Shown piece by piece: positions 36,459-45,967 of a stretch of 64,000 nt of DNA; the stretch's first letter is position 1; every line of letters begins with the position of its first letter. The DNA is from Tectiglobus sp965215755. Lineage in GTDB: Bacteria > Pseudomonadota > Alphaproteobacteria > Rhizobiales > Hyphomicrobiaceae. Under the pieces are notes generated by a model. That model ran no database searches and had not been told where the DNA came from. It saw only the letters and a list, made by a program, of their open reading frames with translations. The translations under genes and the position numbers were made by a program. The stretch covers positions 5,766,001 to 5,830,000 of the forward strand of contig OZ244119.1 in assembly GCA_965215755.1 (NCBI GenBank), written 5' to 3'.

Positions 36459-38004
36459 GACAAAAAAGGCCGGCTGGGACGTCATTGTCATCGGTTCGGG
36501 CATAGGTGGCATGACGGCGGCTGCCGCGCTGTCGAAGACCGGTCACAAGGTGCTTTTGCTGGAGCAATACAAAACGCTGGGTGGTTTAACCCATAGTTTC
36601 TCACGCGATGGCTTTACCTGGGATGTCGGCATCCACTATCTCAACTACATCGCGCCAGGCGATCTTGAACGACAGCTCCTGGACTGGATTTCGGATGTAC
36701 CGATTGAGTTTGTATCGATGGGAGCCGTCTACGACAATCTGCATATCGGCGATGCCCCACCATTAGCGTTGTCGCGGCCTTATGAGGCTCAAGAAAGAGA
36801 TCTCAAGGACCGCTTTCCCGATGATGCCGCAGCAATAGAAGCCTGGACACAGGCCCTTCAAGCAGGTCGCGAAACCATGCTGAAGATCTTTCCCACGCGG
36901 GCTATGCCCGAGCTGGTGGGAGACGCGATCCAGTGGTGGAACGGCCGTGCAATTGAACAGTGGTGCGGACGGACCACGCAACAGGTCATTGATGGCATCA
37001 CACAGAACTCCGCTCTTGCAGCCGTATTTGCAGCACAATGGGGCGACCACGGCGGTCGACCCAGCAAATCCAGTTTTGGCATGCATGCCACGATATCTGG
37101 AGGGTATCTTCAAAGTGGTGCCTAGTATCCGGTCGGCGGTGGTACTGCCTTCGCGGATCGTATCATACCCACCATCATTGCTGCAGGTGGTGAGGCACGT
37201 GCGAATACAAGAGTGGCTGCCCTTCTCCAAGAAGATGGGAAGGTCATTGGCGTTCGCACCGATGACGGTGAAGAGATACGCGCCAATGCCGTCATCTCAA
37301 ACATTGGTGCCCGGGAGACGGTGAACCATCTGGTTCCCAAAGAGTGCGCGCAAGATGATTGGATTGAACAGATAAATTCGCTCCCTCGATCCATTGCACA
37401 TTTCAGCTTATATCTTGGATTCGAAGGTGACGTGGAAGCTGCCGGAGCGACAAGGTCAAATCACTGGGTTTATCCAAACGGTGAAGTCGATGTTATCTGG
37501 GACGATGTTGCTGGAAGCAATCCTCCAGGCTTCTTTGCCTCATTCGCATCGCTTAAAGATCCGATGCATGACCCAGGCCGCAGGCAAAAACACACCGGCG
37601 AAGTTGTGACCTGGACCGATTGGTCAACCGTCGATAAATGGGCAGCAATTTCCTCAGGCGCACGAGGCGAGGACTACAACAGGTTCAAGCAACAAGTAGA
37701 GGAAAAGCTGTTTGGGCAGTTTGCAAGATACTTCCCCAATCTGGCTGATCTTGTCGTGTTCCGCGAGCTCTCAACGCCACTCGCAACGACCGCAATCACT
37801 GGTCACGACCAAGGTGCTTTCTATGGACTGGATGTTACACCTGAACGGGCGCTGAGTGGAGCCCTCCAAGCCAAGACACCAATAGGTGGGCTTTATCTCT
37901 CAGGACAGGACGTCGTCAGCCCGGGCATTCCAGGCGCTCTTTGGGGTGGCCTTCTTGCTGCGGCCAGCGTTGACCCACGGATTTTCAAGCACCTCAGAGG
38001 CTGA
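36445..38004 (+). pseudogene. CrtI/phytoene-dehydrogenase-like FAD oxidoreductase with in-frame amber codon
   Basis: A retinol-saturase/CrtI-type flavoprotein in one reading frame of 519 codons, interrupted by TAG at 37123-37125. The first part has the FAD motif VIVIGSGIGGMTAAAALSKTG and LEQYKTLGGLTHSF, and ends SGGYLQSGA. After the TAG the same frame continues YPVGGGTAFADRI, the point where relatives have Gly-Ala-Trp-Tyr-Pro, so one TGG-to-TAG change explains the break. The remaining sequence, to GQDVVSPGIPGALWGG, is intact. It is therefore either a fresh pseudogene, a sequencing error or a readthrough case. It is coupled to the NTF2-like gene and followed 29 bases later by the GyrI-like gene. 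Confidence 0.8.
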
Positions 38005-38033
38005 TTGTATGCTGACCAGCGAAAGGCTGCATC

Positions 38034-38510
38034 ATGCCTGACTACAAGATGAAGAAAGTGGAAGCCGTTCCGTATCTCTACGTCGAGCGCTCATGCTCGA
38101 TGGATCCTACGGACATCGGAAAGAACATGGGTATTGCGTTCGCCACTGTGGCCGAGTTCATCGGAGCGCGTGGTATTTCCAGCATGGGGTATCCCTTGTC
38201 GGCCTACTATGAGCATGACGGAGTGACGATGAAGTTCAGAGCTGGCTTCATCGTATCCGAAGTGGACCGAGAGAAGGCCGAAGGCGAGATATGTGGCGAT
38301 GTCCTGCCTGCTGGAGAAGTCTTGAATTTCATCCACAAAGGGCCCTACGCGAAGCTGCGTGATAGTTATGCTGATATGATGAGATACTTGGAGACCCGCT
38401 CACTTACAGTAAGTGCTCCTACGGTTGAGATCTATCTGAACAACCCGGACAGCGTTGCCTCGGAGGACGAGCTTGAGACCGATATATACGTTACCGTGGC
38501 GCCAACCTGA
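38034..38510 (+). CDS. GyrI-like effector-binding domain protein
   Basis: A stand-alone 158-residue GyrI-like domain, the small-molecule-binding module also found fused to AraC or MerR regulators. It has the pattern MGIAFATVAEFIGARGI, YPLSAYYEHDG, the Glu-rich FIVSEVDREKAEGEI and LPAGEVLNFIHKGPYAKL, all typical. With no DNA-binding domain it may sequester or hydrolyse a small molecule (some members have hydrolase activity). It belongs to the plus-strand operon with the CrtI-like gene. Confidence 0.82.
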   Translation: MPDYKMKKVEAVPYLYVERSCSMDPTDIGKNMGIAFATVAEFIGARGISSMGYPLSAYYEHDGVTMKFRAGFIVSEVDREKAEGEICGDVLPAGEVLNFIHKGPYAKLRDSYADMMRYLETRSLTVSAPTVEIYLNNPDSVASEDELETDIYVTVAPT

Positions 38511-38604
38511 CCTGAGGATATGGAGCCCTCGGCGCATTGAACCTTAACAAGCCCTGACAACAAATTGATGGTTCTGCGTCTTTGCCTTCGTGCTTCATGC
38601 CCGA

Positions 38605-38618
38605 TTGATCTGGATTAC
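38605..38618. promoter_or_regulatory. Degenerate FNR-like site before the nitroreductase
   Basis: TTGATCTGGATTAC has a perfect left half (TTGAT-N4-AT) and two mismatches on the right. It lies 70 bases before the nitroreductase ATG at 38689. The 178-base gap from the GyrI-like gene makes a separate promoter likely. Confidence 0.4.
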
Positions 38619-38688
38619 TGCATGACGCACCGTTTGCAGCCACATTCGAAGCAAGTCATTTTTTGGGTAGTTGACAGAGGCTCGATCG

Positions 38689-39792
38689 ATGCTGACTCGA
38701 AGAAGCATTCTTATCGGAACCGGAGTCATCGCCGCCGCTGGCGGCGCAGCCTACGCTACATGGCCGGACGATGACCCCCGGTATTCGTCGATCTCAGAAC
38801 AAATCCGAAAACGCGCCGAGAATTGGCCAGACGCCGAACGCATCCGTACGCAGCAACTGGTCAGATATGCGACCTTGGCAGCAAACAGCCACAACACGCA
38901 ACCGTGGCTGTTCGTGGCAACTGGGAGTTCCATTCGCATCTCTCCCGATGCGAACCGCCGCTGCCCCGTCGTGGATCCCGACGACCGACATGTCGTAGCA
39001 TCGCTTGGTTGCGCAACAGAGAACCTCGTTCTTGCCGCCAAAGCTGCGGGCCTTGATTCACAGGTCGAGTTCGATCTGTCCTTGCGACAAGTGCTTGTTA
39101 CTATGACCACCGGTCAGCCAAAGAGTAGCGCGGCGTACGAAGCAATCATCAAGCGACGGACAACGCGTGCGCCGTTTGATCCGACGTCTTTGGCAAAGGA
39201 AGAGTTGGCGGCTTTTGAAAAGGCAACCGAGCGAACTGGCGTGCGCTCACGAATTCTGACTGCACGCTCCGATCTGCAACGTCTTAAGCAGTTCGTTGTC
39301 GAGGGCAACACAGCCCAATGCCACGATGACAAGTTTGTGCGCGAGCTGCGCGACTGGATTCGGTTTAACCAAACGCATGCCTCCGATACGCGTGACGGGC
39401 TCTATACTGGTTCATCAGGAAATCCCAATGTCCCGCGCTGGCTTGGAGACAATCTCTTCCCGTTCGTCTTCACTGCCGATGCAGAAAACCCGAAATACGA
39501 GGCCCAGCTCGACGGCTCTGCCGGAGCGGTCGTCCTCTATGCCGAAAAGGATGAACCGGAAGGCTGGTTCAACGTCGGTCGGGCAAGCCAACGCTTCCAG
39601 CTTGAGGCAACAGCGAGGGATGTTCGCACGAGTTTCATTAATCAGCCCGTCGAAGTGAGCACTGTGCGAAGCGCATTTCAGCAATGGCTTGGTGATGGGC
39701 TTCGCCCGGCAATCGTTCTGCGCTTTGGACGCGGAAAGGCATTACCGCCTTCACTTCGCCGGCCCGTTTCCGCTGTTCTTAGGTATGCCTGA
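38689..39792 (+). CDS. Acg-family FMN nitroreductase-like protein, Tat-exported
   Basis: A 367-residue protein of the Acg-like nitroreductase family, best known from the mycobacterial DosR hypoxia regulon. The N-terminus MLTRRSILIGTGVIAAAGGAA has a twin-arginine and hydrophobic core, so it may be exported through Tat. The body has LAANSHNTQPWLF, which holds the FMN-contacting Asn/Gln pattern (residue about 70), IKRRTTRAPF, and YAEKDEPEGWFNVGRASQRFQLEAT. Some family members are thought to store FMN rather than reduce nitro compounds. The ATG at 38689 is used; a TTG six codons earlier is possible. Confidence 0.85.
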   Translation: MLTRRSILIGTGVIAAAGGAAYATWPDDDPRYSSISEQIRKRAENWPDAERIRTQQLVRYATLAANSHNTQPWLFVATGSSIRISPDANRRCPVVDPDDRHVVASLGCATENLVLAAKAAGLDSQVEFDLSLRQVLVTMTTGQPKSSAAYEAIIKRRTTRAPFDPTSLAKEELAAFEKATERTGVRSRILTARSDLQRLKQFVVEGNTAQCHDDKFVRELRDWIRFNQTHASDTRDGLYTGSSGNPNVPRWLGDNLFPFVFTADAENPKYEAQLDGSAGAVVLYAEKDEPEGWFNVGRASQRFQLEATARDVRTSFINQPVEVSTVRSAFQQWLGDGLRPAIVLRFGRGKALPPSLRRPVSAVLRYA

Positions 39793-39896
39793 TCAACGGT
39801 CATGCTGAACCAAAAAGCGAATCGAACGCGGATTTAGAAACTCACACCGATGGGTGCAAGAACCGTCAACAGCGTCTCGCAGGAAGGGCGCAATTC

Positions 39897-40787
39897 ATGG
39901 AAGCTCATCATCCATTCAGATCAGAGGCTGCGAAACAGACGTACCTCGCATTCTACGATGAGAAGGCCCGGCGCTGGCCCGTTGAGTCAAAGAACAAATT
40001 GGTTGGCACGACTTTCGGAGACACGTTTGTCCGCGTTCAGGGCCCTGTTGATGGTCCGAGGCTTTTGCTTATTCCCGGGGACTCGGAGAATTCTTTGTCC
40101 TGGATACCCGTTATCGATGCGCTATCGGCAGAACACAGGAGCTACGTTGTTGATCACATCTATGACAATGGTCGCAGCATCTACACCAAAGACATCCAAT
40201 GCCCGCAAGATCTCGTGCAATGGTTGGATGAGTTGATTGTGGCGCTCGAGCTGACACATCTCAGTCTTATTGGCTACTCCTATGGTGGCTGGCAGGCAGC
40301 CCTCTACGCTCTTGCGCATCCAAACCGAATTGAGAAGTTAGTCTTGCTGGCCCCGTCTGCAACCGTCCTGCCACCGTCAATCGGGCTTTTGATCCGGGCG
40401 TTGCTGTACTATTTCATCCCTCTTCACACTGTGACCAAGTCGTATCTCTACTGGTGGGGGCCTGATGCGGCACGAGACTTTCAGGCACGTTTACTCGTCG
40501 ACGAGATGATCGAGGAACTGGAGCTGACAAGAAAATGCTTCAAGCGCAGGACATTCATCTCTCCTACAGTTCTGACTGATCAAAATTGGCAAGACTTGGA
40601 CGTCCCGACTTTGTTCCTGGTCGGGGAGAATGAACTGAATTATTCCGCATCCAAGGCTGTTCAGCGATTGGCGTCAGTTGCCCCCAGTGTCGAGGCGTCA
40701 GTAGCTGCGGGAGCGGATCATTATCTGACTATCGTGAAGCCCAAATGGGTGACCGACACAATGCTCAAATTCCTACTCGCCAATTGA
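39897..40787 (+). CDS. Alpha/beta hydrolase
   Basis: A 296-residue hydrolase. The nucleophile elbow GYSYGG puts the Ser at about 128. The acid is probably the Glu of VGENELNY, and the His is in GADHYLTIV. The oxyanion segment LLLIPGDSENSLSW is near residue 57. The lack of a signal peptide suggests a cytoplasmic location. The substrate, probably an ester, lactone or epoxide, cannot be told. The ATG has GAAGGG upstream. It lies 104 bases after the nitroreductase and 17 bases before the MBL gene, so these two hydrolases probably form one transcript. Confidence 0.88.
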   Translation: MEAHHPFRSEAAKQTYLAFYDEKARRWPVESKNKLVGTTFGDTFVRVQGPVDGPRLLLIPGDSENSLSWIPVIDALSAEHRSYVVDHIYDNGRSIYTKDIQCPQDLVQWLDELIVALELTHLSLIGYSYGGWQAALYALAHPNRIEKLVLLAPSATVLPPSIGLLIRALLYYFIPLHTVTKSYLYWWGPDAARDFQARLLVDEMIEELELTRKCFKRRTFISPTVLTDQNWQDLDVPTLFLVGENELNYSASKAVQRLASVAPSVEASVAAGADHYLTIVKPKWVTDTMLKFLLAN

Positions 40788-40804
40788 AAGCATAGGAGCG
40801 TGAC

Positions 40805-41740
40805 ATGTCTTCTAGTGGCGCAGCGTTCGACAAAGAAGAACAGATGCCTACCAAACCGGTCGATGCCATGGGGAGCGACCGGCACGACCACCTCGTCAGG
40901 TCCATCACTGTACTTTCGTCCGGGGCAGCCGAGGCGCACCCGGAACACCAACGCGGAACATGGCTACCGCAGTGGTGGTGGTTGCTCACATCGCAAAGAT
41001 GGATGGGCATCCCGATTAATTTCTTTGTCATCGAGCATCGGGAAGGCCTCATTCTGTTTGATACAGGTCTTGATCCCGCAATCTCTGTCGACCCGAACTA
41101 TATTGCGCATCCGGTCGGCCGCTTCCTATTGAAGAGGCTGTTTCGGTTCCACATCGCCACGGAAGATCGACTTGACAGAAAGCTGCGCCAAGCAGGTTTT
41201 TCGCCGGCAGACGTAACAAAAGCCGTCTTCTCCCACCTTCACTTCGACCATGTCGGCGGGATCGCGCAAATCCCGAATGCCGAACTGATTGTGAGTAGGC
41301 CGGAATGGGACATTCTTTCCAGTTCCCAGCCTGAACGCGAGTGGATCTTGCGTGAGCATATCGAACTGCCAACAGCGAATTGGTGTCCGGTCGACTTCAC
41401 GCCGAGCGACGATCCGCTATTCGCTCCGTTTGCAGGCTGTTACGACGTCATGGGCGACGGCTCGCTTATCCTGCTGCCGACACCGGGCCATACACCGGGC
41501 TCAAGCTCGCTCTTTGTGCGTTCATCGCAGCTGCCCCCGATACTTCTGATCGGTGATCTTGCCTACAGTGCCGATATGCTGATGCAGGATAAGATACCAG
41601 GCACAGGCGATGCAAAGCTGTTGCGCCAATCTTATGCGAGAGTGCGTCAGATGAAGCGGATGCTGCCAGAACTCATTCTGGTTCCGTCACATGACTCCAC
41701 GGCATCGCAATTCCTCACGAAAGTCCTAGCAGGCACTTAG
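40805..41740 (+). CDS. MBL-fold metallohydrolase, acyl-lactonase-like
   Basis: A 311-residue metallo-beta-lactamase-fold enzyme. The zinc-binding motif SHLHFDHVGG (His 144, 146, Asp 148, His 149) is complete, and PTPGHTPGSSS near 227 and IGDLAYSA supply the later metal ligands. Sequence layout resembles the N-acyl homoserine lactonase (AiiA-like) branch, so lactone hydrolysis or quorum quenching is possible, but this cannot be assigned from sequence. AGGAG lies six bases before the ATG. Its stop overlaps the stop of the convergent carboxylesterase by four bases. Confidence 0.85.
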   Translation: MSSSGAAFDKEEQMPTKPVDAMGSDRHDHLVRSITVLSSGAAEAHPEHQRGTWLPQWWWLLTSQRWMGIPINFFVIEHREGLILFDTGLDPAISVDPNYIAHPVGRFLLKRLFRFHIATEDRLDRKLRQAGFSPADVTKAVFSHLHFDHVGGIAQIPNAELIVSRPEWDILSSSQPEREWILREHIELPTANWCPVDFTPSDDPLFAPFAGCYDVMGDGSLILLPTPGHTPGSSSLFVRSSQLPPILLIGDLAYSADMLMQDKIPGTGDAKLLRQSYARVRQMKRMLPELILVPSHDSTASQFLTKVLAGT

Positions 41741-43386
41741 CACTGCGTTCCTGCGATACTCGACCTGATCTTGTCCTGGATAGAATCAGCGAACATCCAC
41801 GTGCACATTTCCTCAACCAGAAACGAACGCTGTCTGTCGTCCAGTAGGTGATCTTGCTGAATATCTGCCAAAAGTGCGTCAACGCTGTCACTGCCGCAAG
41901 CGAGCTCGATTCCACCATCATTCAACGTATCAAATCTTTGGAAAGTTCCATCCGGACCATAGACTGGCCATTCAGGTTCACCAGAGCAGGAAGGAGCGCC
42001 ATTGCGAGCAAACGACGCCCAATAGCGCCCCATTGCACAGCTCAAGTGTTCCCGGTCGCTTTGGGTATTGCTTTGGAACAGAATGCTGTCAGCACGACCG
42101 AGGTGTTCGAAACGGTTAAAAACGAACGGAAGTTCAAACCCATGTGCTGCACCCAGCATCTTTTTGAAGTCCATAAATAGAAACCGCCCCCCATCGTCCC
42201 AGTCGAAGCGATAGGCGTACACATCAGAGTGCCCAGCTCGCGCCATCATCTGTGCTGGTTCATCCACGGATCGGATCCGCCACATCCTTGTTATGTATCC
42301 GGTCAGCAGGTCGTAAAACTTCTGGTCGCGTGCAACGGGAAACAGCCACAGAATCTTCTTCGTCAATCGTTTGTCGCGCAGATAGAAAAGCTTCATCTCA
42401 TCACGGTTGGTTCCCGCAATGATTGGCACAGCATTGAAGGTGTCCTTGGAGGCAAAGGCATCGCGCAGCGGGCCTGCAGGCAAAACGACGCCGTCTTGAA
42501 TAACCCTAGGCACGTCAACGAAGCCAGGCCGGCGCTCGCAGGCAAGCAGGAGTTTGTCGACAGCAATCGCACGCAGGGCGTCAGCTGTTTTCGCATTCAA
42601 TTTATTGGCGATGTCGCATGCTGTATTGACATGGCTTCCTGTTTCTCCTTCGGCGTCGGCCAGTGAAACACTATCGAAGCTGCCCGACTGAATGATCGCG
42701 CGATGGAACAATCCCACCGCAAGCGGCGCGGCAAGCAGCGTGACGACGTTGTGGCCGCCCGCGCTCTCTCCAAACAGTGTCACGCTGCCGGGATCACCAC
42801 CGAACGCTTCGATATTGTCGCGAACCCACTTCAATGAGGCGATCAGATCCAGAGTCGCGAATGCTGCGGCAGTATCCTCCCGTGCGAGGGCTGATTGGCG
42901 CAGCACCTTATGGGCAAACCACCCAAGCAACCCGACGCGATACTGGACGGCAACAACGATAACCTCCTCATTGGCACTTAGCCGGGAGGCATCGTAAGAG
43001 CCTGACCGCCCCCATACATTACCACCGCCGTGGATCCAGACCATTACGGGCAGTGACCGGCCAAGCGCATCGTGTGGCGCGTAAACGTCAAGAGTTAGAC
43101 AATCCTCCGTGCCAACGACAAGTCCTGGTTTCAGGCCTTCGTCCGCATCGAATTCGTTCGTAAGCTGCGCACAGCGTTCTGCAACAGCAACGGCTTCGCG
43201 GTCGCCACACCAAGACTGCGGTGGCTGTGGCGCGCGCCAGCGATTTGCGCCTGCGGTTGATGCCCCATAGGGGATGCCGCGCCACACATGTGCGCCATTG
43301 TCTGCGCAAAAGCCGATGACATCGCCATGGGCGGTGGTGCGTCTCGTTATCGGGGCCGGCCGCTGCGTTTCGCGTTTTAATTTCAC
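41737..43386 (-). CDS. Type-B carboxylesterase/lipase family protein
   Basis: A 549-residue serine esterase. The nucleophile elbow GESAGG has Ser at about 208, the oxyanion segment IHGGGNVWG is near 120, and TEDCLTLDVYAP near 95 is the family signature. GAAHGFELPFVF near 400 carries the His. Members hydrolyse carboxylic esters and carbamates. It lacks a signal peptide, so it is probably cytoplasmic. It starts 12 bases after the stop of the MDR gene at 43399 and is in the same operon, converging with the MBL gene. Confidence 0.9.
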   Translation of the reverse strand: MKLKRETQRPAPITRRTTAHGDVIGFCADNGAHVWRGIPYGASTAGANRWRAPQPPQSWCGDREAVAVAERCAQLTNEFDADEGLKPGLVVGTEDCLTLDVYAPHDALGRSLPVMVWIHGGGNVWGRSGSYDASRLSANEEVIVVAVQYRVGLLGWFAHKVLRQSALAREDTAAAFATLDLIASLKWVRDNIEAFGGDPGSVTLFGESAGGHNVVTLLAAPLAVGLFHRAIIQSGSFDSVSLADAEGETGSHVNTACDIANKLNAKTADALRAIAVDKLLLACERRPGFVDVPRVIQDGVVLPAGPLRDAFASKDTFNAVPIIAGTNRDEMKLFYLRDKRLTKKILWLFPVARDQKFYDLLTGYITRMWRIRSVDEPAQMMARAGHSDVYAYRFDWDDGGRFLFMDFKKMLGAAHGFELPFVFNRFEHLGRADSILFQSNTQSDREHLSCAMGRYWASFARNGAPSCSGEPEWPVYGPDGTFQRFDTLNDGGIELACGSDSVDALLADIQQDHLLDDRQRSFLVEEMCTWMFADSIQDKIRSSIAGTQC

Positions 43387-43398
43387 TGTGCTTGCTCG

Positions 43399-44415
43399 TT
43401 ATGTATCTGCGAGCCAACCTGCATTTGTGTCACGTGGCAATTCCCCAATCGACACGGCGATCTTGCCCTTATGTTGGCCGGTGCCAAAATAGGTCAGCGC
43501 CTCGGGGACTTCTTCAAGCCGGTAAGTCCTGTCAATAATCGGGACAAGCTGCCCGAATTCGAGGAAACTGGCGAGCTCGGCTAATCCTTTGTTCGGCCCC
43601 TCGGCGACCAACCGTAACTGCCTCGTCTCACTGGTGAGCGCATCAAGCGCGCTTTGGAACCACATCTGATAAACGCGTTTCATTTGTGCACCCACCACGG
43701 CATAGGTTCCACTTGGCTTCAGCGCGCGCTTGATAGACGAAATCGGCCGCGTGGCCTGACAGTCAATGATCAAGTCATAGCGACTGCCGATTGATGTGAA
43801 ATCCTGTTTCGCATAATCGATAATATGGTCAGCCCCGGTGTTTCGAACCACATCCAGTTTGTGGGCGGCATCGACGCCGGTGACCTGCGCTCCCGAGAGC
43901 TTGGCCAATTGGATTGCGAATGTGCCAACCCCGCCACCGGCGCCGTTGATCAAGATTTCGTCGCCAGGGTTGATCTGCTCCACCCGCCGAAGTGCCTGAA
44001 GCGCGAGCACGCCGGCCTGTGGCACGCTGGTGGCATGCTCGTACGTCACGTTTGCGGGCTTGAGCTCGACGGCAGATTCTCCGATGCAGGCAAATTCGGC
44101 GAAGCCACCCCACTTGTCCCAAAGGTCACCAAACACTTCGTCGCCAGGCTGAAACCGCGTGACGTCACGGCCAACAGCCACGACGACGCCGGCGATGTCT
44201 GCCCCGAGTCTCTGCTTTCCGGGCTTCGGCTTGAACAAACCGAACATGAGGCGATTGATGAACGGGATTCCATTGAGATACTCCCAATCCCATGAATTGA
44301 TCGATGACGCCTGAACGCTCACAAGTAATTTGTTTGCCTTAGGTTCGGGTTGGGGCACGTCCATGAGTTTGAGACACTCTGGTGGTCCATAGCGGGTAAA
44401 GACAATCGCTTTCAT
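43399..44415 (-). CDS. MDR-family NAD(P)-dependent alcohol dehydrogenase/quinone reductase-like
   Basis: A 338-residue medium-chain dehydrogenase/reductase. The N-terminal GroES-like domain starts MKAIVFTRYGPPECLKL, and the cofactor domain has INGAGGGVGTFAIQLAKL near residue 150. The structural and catalytic zinc cysteines are absent, so it belongs to the zinc-independent quinone-oxidoreductase-like branch, despite the family name. The typical ATG start is used. It is divergent from a second MDR gene, with an FNR-like site between them. Confidence 0.88.
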   Translation of the reverse strand: MKAIVFTRYGPPECLKLMDVPQPEPKANKLLVSVQASSINSWDWEYLNGIPFINRLMFGLFKPKPGKQRLGADIAGVVVAVGRDVTRFQPGDEVFGDLWDKWGGFAEFACIGESAVELKPANVTYEHATSVPQAGVLALQALRRVEQINPGDEILINGAGGGVGTFAIQLAKLSGAQVTGVDAAHKLDVVRNTGADHIIDYAKQDFTSIGSRYDLIIDCQATRPISSIKRALKPSGTYAVVGAQMKRVYQMWFQSALDALTSETRQLRLVAEGPNKGLAELASFLEFGQLVPIIDRTYRLEEVPEALTYFGTGQHKGKIAVSIGELPRDTNAGWLADT

Positions 44416-44475
44416 GGTGGTCCCCCTGTCGCATACGACTCTCTCTGAGTGTAAGTGACAGGCAGCAATTGAGCC

Positions 44476-44489
44476 TTGCGCGGGATCAA
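44476..44489. promoter_or_regulatory. FNR-like site between two divergent MDR genes
   Basis: TTGCGCGGGATCAA, one mismatch from TTGA-N6-TCAA (C for A at the fourth base). It lies 60 bases from the minus-strand gene start and 53 bases from the plus-strand one, so it could serve both. Confidence 0.5.
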
Positions 44490-44542
44490 GGTAACCAGTG
44501 TCGAAGACTTATTGGTTGGATTGCCTGGAGGTGTTTCAAACT

Positions 44543-45508
44543 ATGAAGGCATCAGTCAGTGCGAGGTACGGATCCGCAGACGTCACCGAAATACGAGATA
44601 TCCCAAAGCCTGTGCCCGCAGAGAATGAGGTTCTCATTGATGTCCGCGCTACGACGGTCACTCGGACGGACTGTGGCATGCTGGAGCCGCATCCATTCTT
44701 CATTCGCGCTGCAATCGGGCTGTTCCGGCCCAAAAATACAATCCTGGGCCTGGACTTTGCCGGCAAGATCGAAAGCGTAGGCGGAAGTGTTCGCGAGTTC
44801 AAAGCTGGCGATTGTGTGTTTGGTATGTCCCCGAAGGTCTTTGGCGCGCATGCCGACTATCTGTGCGTCCCTGCAAACGGACAGATTGCCCACATGCCGT
44901 CTGGCGTCGCGTTCAAAGAAGCTGTCGTCTGTGAGGGTGCTTGGTACGCCGATACCAACCTGCGTTGGCTGGGCGTGGAAGCTGGGCACAGCGTTCTAAT
45001 CTATGGTGCTTCCGGCGCGATCGGCGTGGCCGCGGTGCAGCTCGCCAAGGCCCGCGGCGCAATAGTAACGGCGGTTGTTGGCACGCGTCACCTGGAGTTG
45101 GCCACTTCCCTCGGCGCGGACCGGGTGATCGATTACATGACTGAAGACTTCACGCAGATCAACGAAACGTTCGATGCAATCTTCGATGCGGTCGGCAAGA
45201 CCACATACGGTCAATGCCGCAAACTGATGAAGCCAAACGCCCGCTTCAGCACTACCGACCTGGGCCCTTGGTGGCAGAACATCTTCCTTGCAATCTGGCA
45301 TCACCTCAATGGTAGCAAGCGTGTTGGCATTCCGTTTCCCGTTCTGCGTCAGGAATTCGTTCACGACATGAGGGGGCACATGGAGAACGGAGCGCTCCGC
45401 GCTGTAGTTGACCGAACATATCGTCTGAAGGAGATAGCGGAAGCTTACCGCTATGTGAGCCTGGGTCAGAAGACTGGGATTGTGGTCATTGATGTGAAAG
45501 CAGGCTGA
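44543..45508 (+). CDS. MDR-family oxidoreductase, divergent partner
   Basis: A 321-residue zinc-independent medium-chain reductase with N-terminus MKASVSARYGSADVTEIRD and nucleotide motif IYGASGAIGVAAVQLAKARG near residue 148. It resembles quinone/alcohol reductases acting on small carbonyls. The ATG at 44543 has GGAGGT nine bases upstream; a frame back to 44498 is rejected. The 3' end abuts the integrase remnant, so its stop may mark the edge of an insertion or deletion. Confidence 0.88.
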   Translation: MKASVSARYGSADVTEIRDIPKPVPAENEVLIDVRATTVTRTDCGMLEPHPFFIRAAIGLFRPKNTILGLDFAGKIESVGGSVREFKAGDCVFGMSPKVFGAHADYLCVPANGQIAHMPSGVAFKEAVVCEGAWYADTNLRWLGVEAGHSVLIYGASGAIGVAAVQLAKARGAIVTAVVGTRHLELATSLGADRVIDYMTEDFTQINETFDAIFDAVGKTTYGQCRKLMKPNARFSTTDLGPWWQNIFLAIWHHLNGSKRVGIPFPVLRQEFVHDMRGHMENGALRAVVDRTYRLKEIAEAYRYVSLGQKTGIVVIDVKAG

Positions 45509-45517
45509 GAAAGGCGC

Positions 45518-45784
45518 CTCTACGGCATGTGGACTGACCGGGAAGAAGAAGCGAAGTCCGTAGACGATTGCGTTCATTTACGATGAGTTTGCAGCTTGTT
45601 CGCGTATGGTGAATTGGAACTGTCGGATCTCGCCCAGTGCGGCGGTATCCGGCGAACGTTCGATGAAAATGCTGAGGTTCTTAATGCCGCGCCGATAGTC
45701 TCGTTGTATGGCGTCGCCAAAACTACGGATCGTCATATCCTCGATTATGCGTTGGCGGAATGGGCTGACGGGATTGTCTGACAT
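45518..45784 (-). pseudogene. Decayed tyrosine-recombinase N-terminus
   Basis: The first part, MSDNPVSPFRQRIIEDMTIR and DYRRGIKNLSIFIERSPDTA, matches the N-terminal SAM-like DNA-binding domain of tyrosine recombinases. A TAA at 45578-45580 interrupts the frame, after which the same frame continues MNAIVYGLRFFFPVSPHAVE, the next conserved segment (family: LRFFF-V). The match then stops near the end of the MDR gene. The catalytic domain with the RHRY residues is gone, so it is a dead remnant of a mobile element. Confidence 0.75.
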
Positions 45785-45967
45785 CGAAGGGCTCCCGTCT
45801 TGGGTGAGGGCAGAAACCACTCGATCCTCAGGAAGAGGACGCCTGCACCGTCATCTCATGGTATTTAGATGATTAGCATCATAGCTGCCACGCCGCTCAA
45901 ATTGCGCATAGCGCACTCACGCGAAAGCGGGTTCGTTTGCGGGAACAATGTGGAGAATCAGTTCTTT

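Noticed and set aside
44996..45577. Minus-strand 193-codon frame
   Set aside because: Only its first 20 codons match the integrase remnant; the remainder is antisense to the MDR gene and looks like a shadow.
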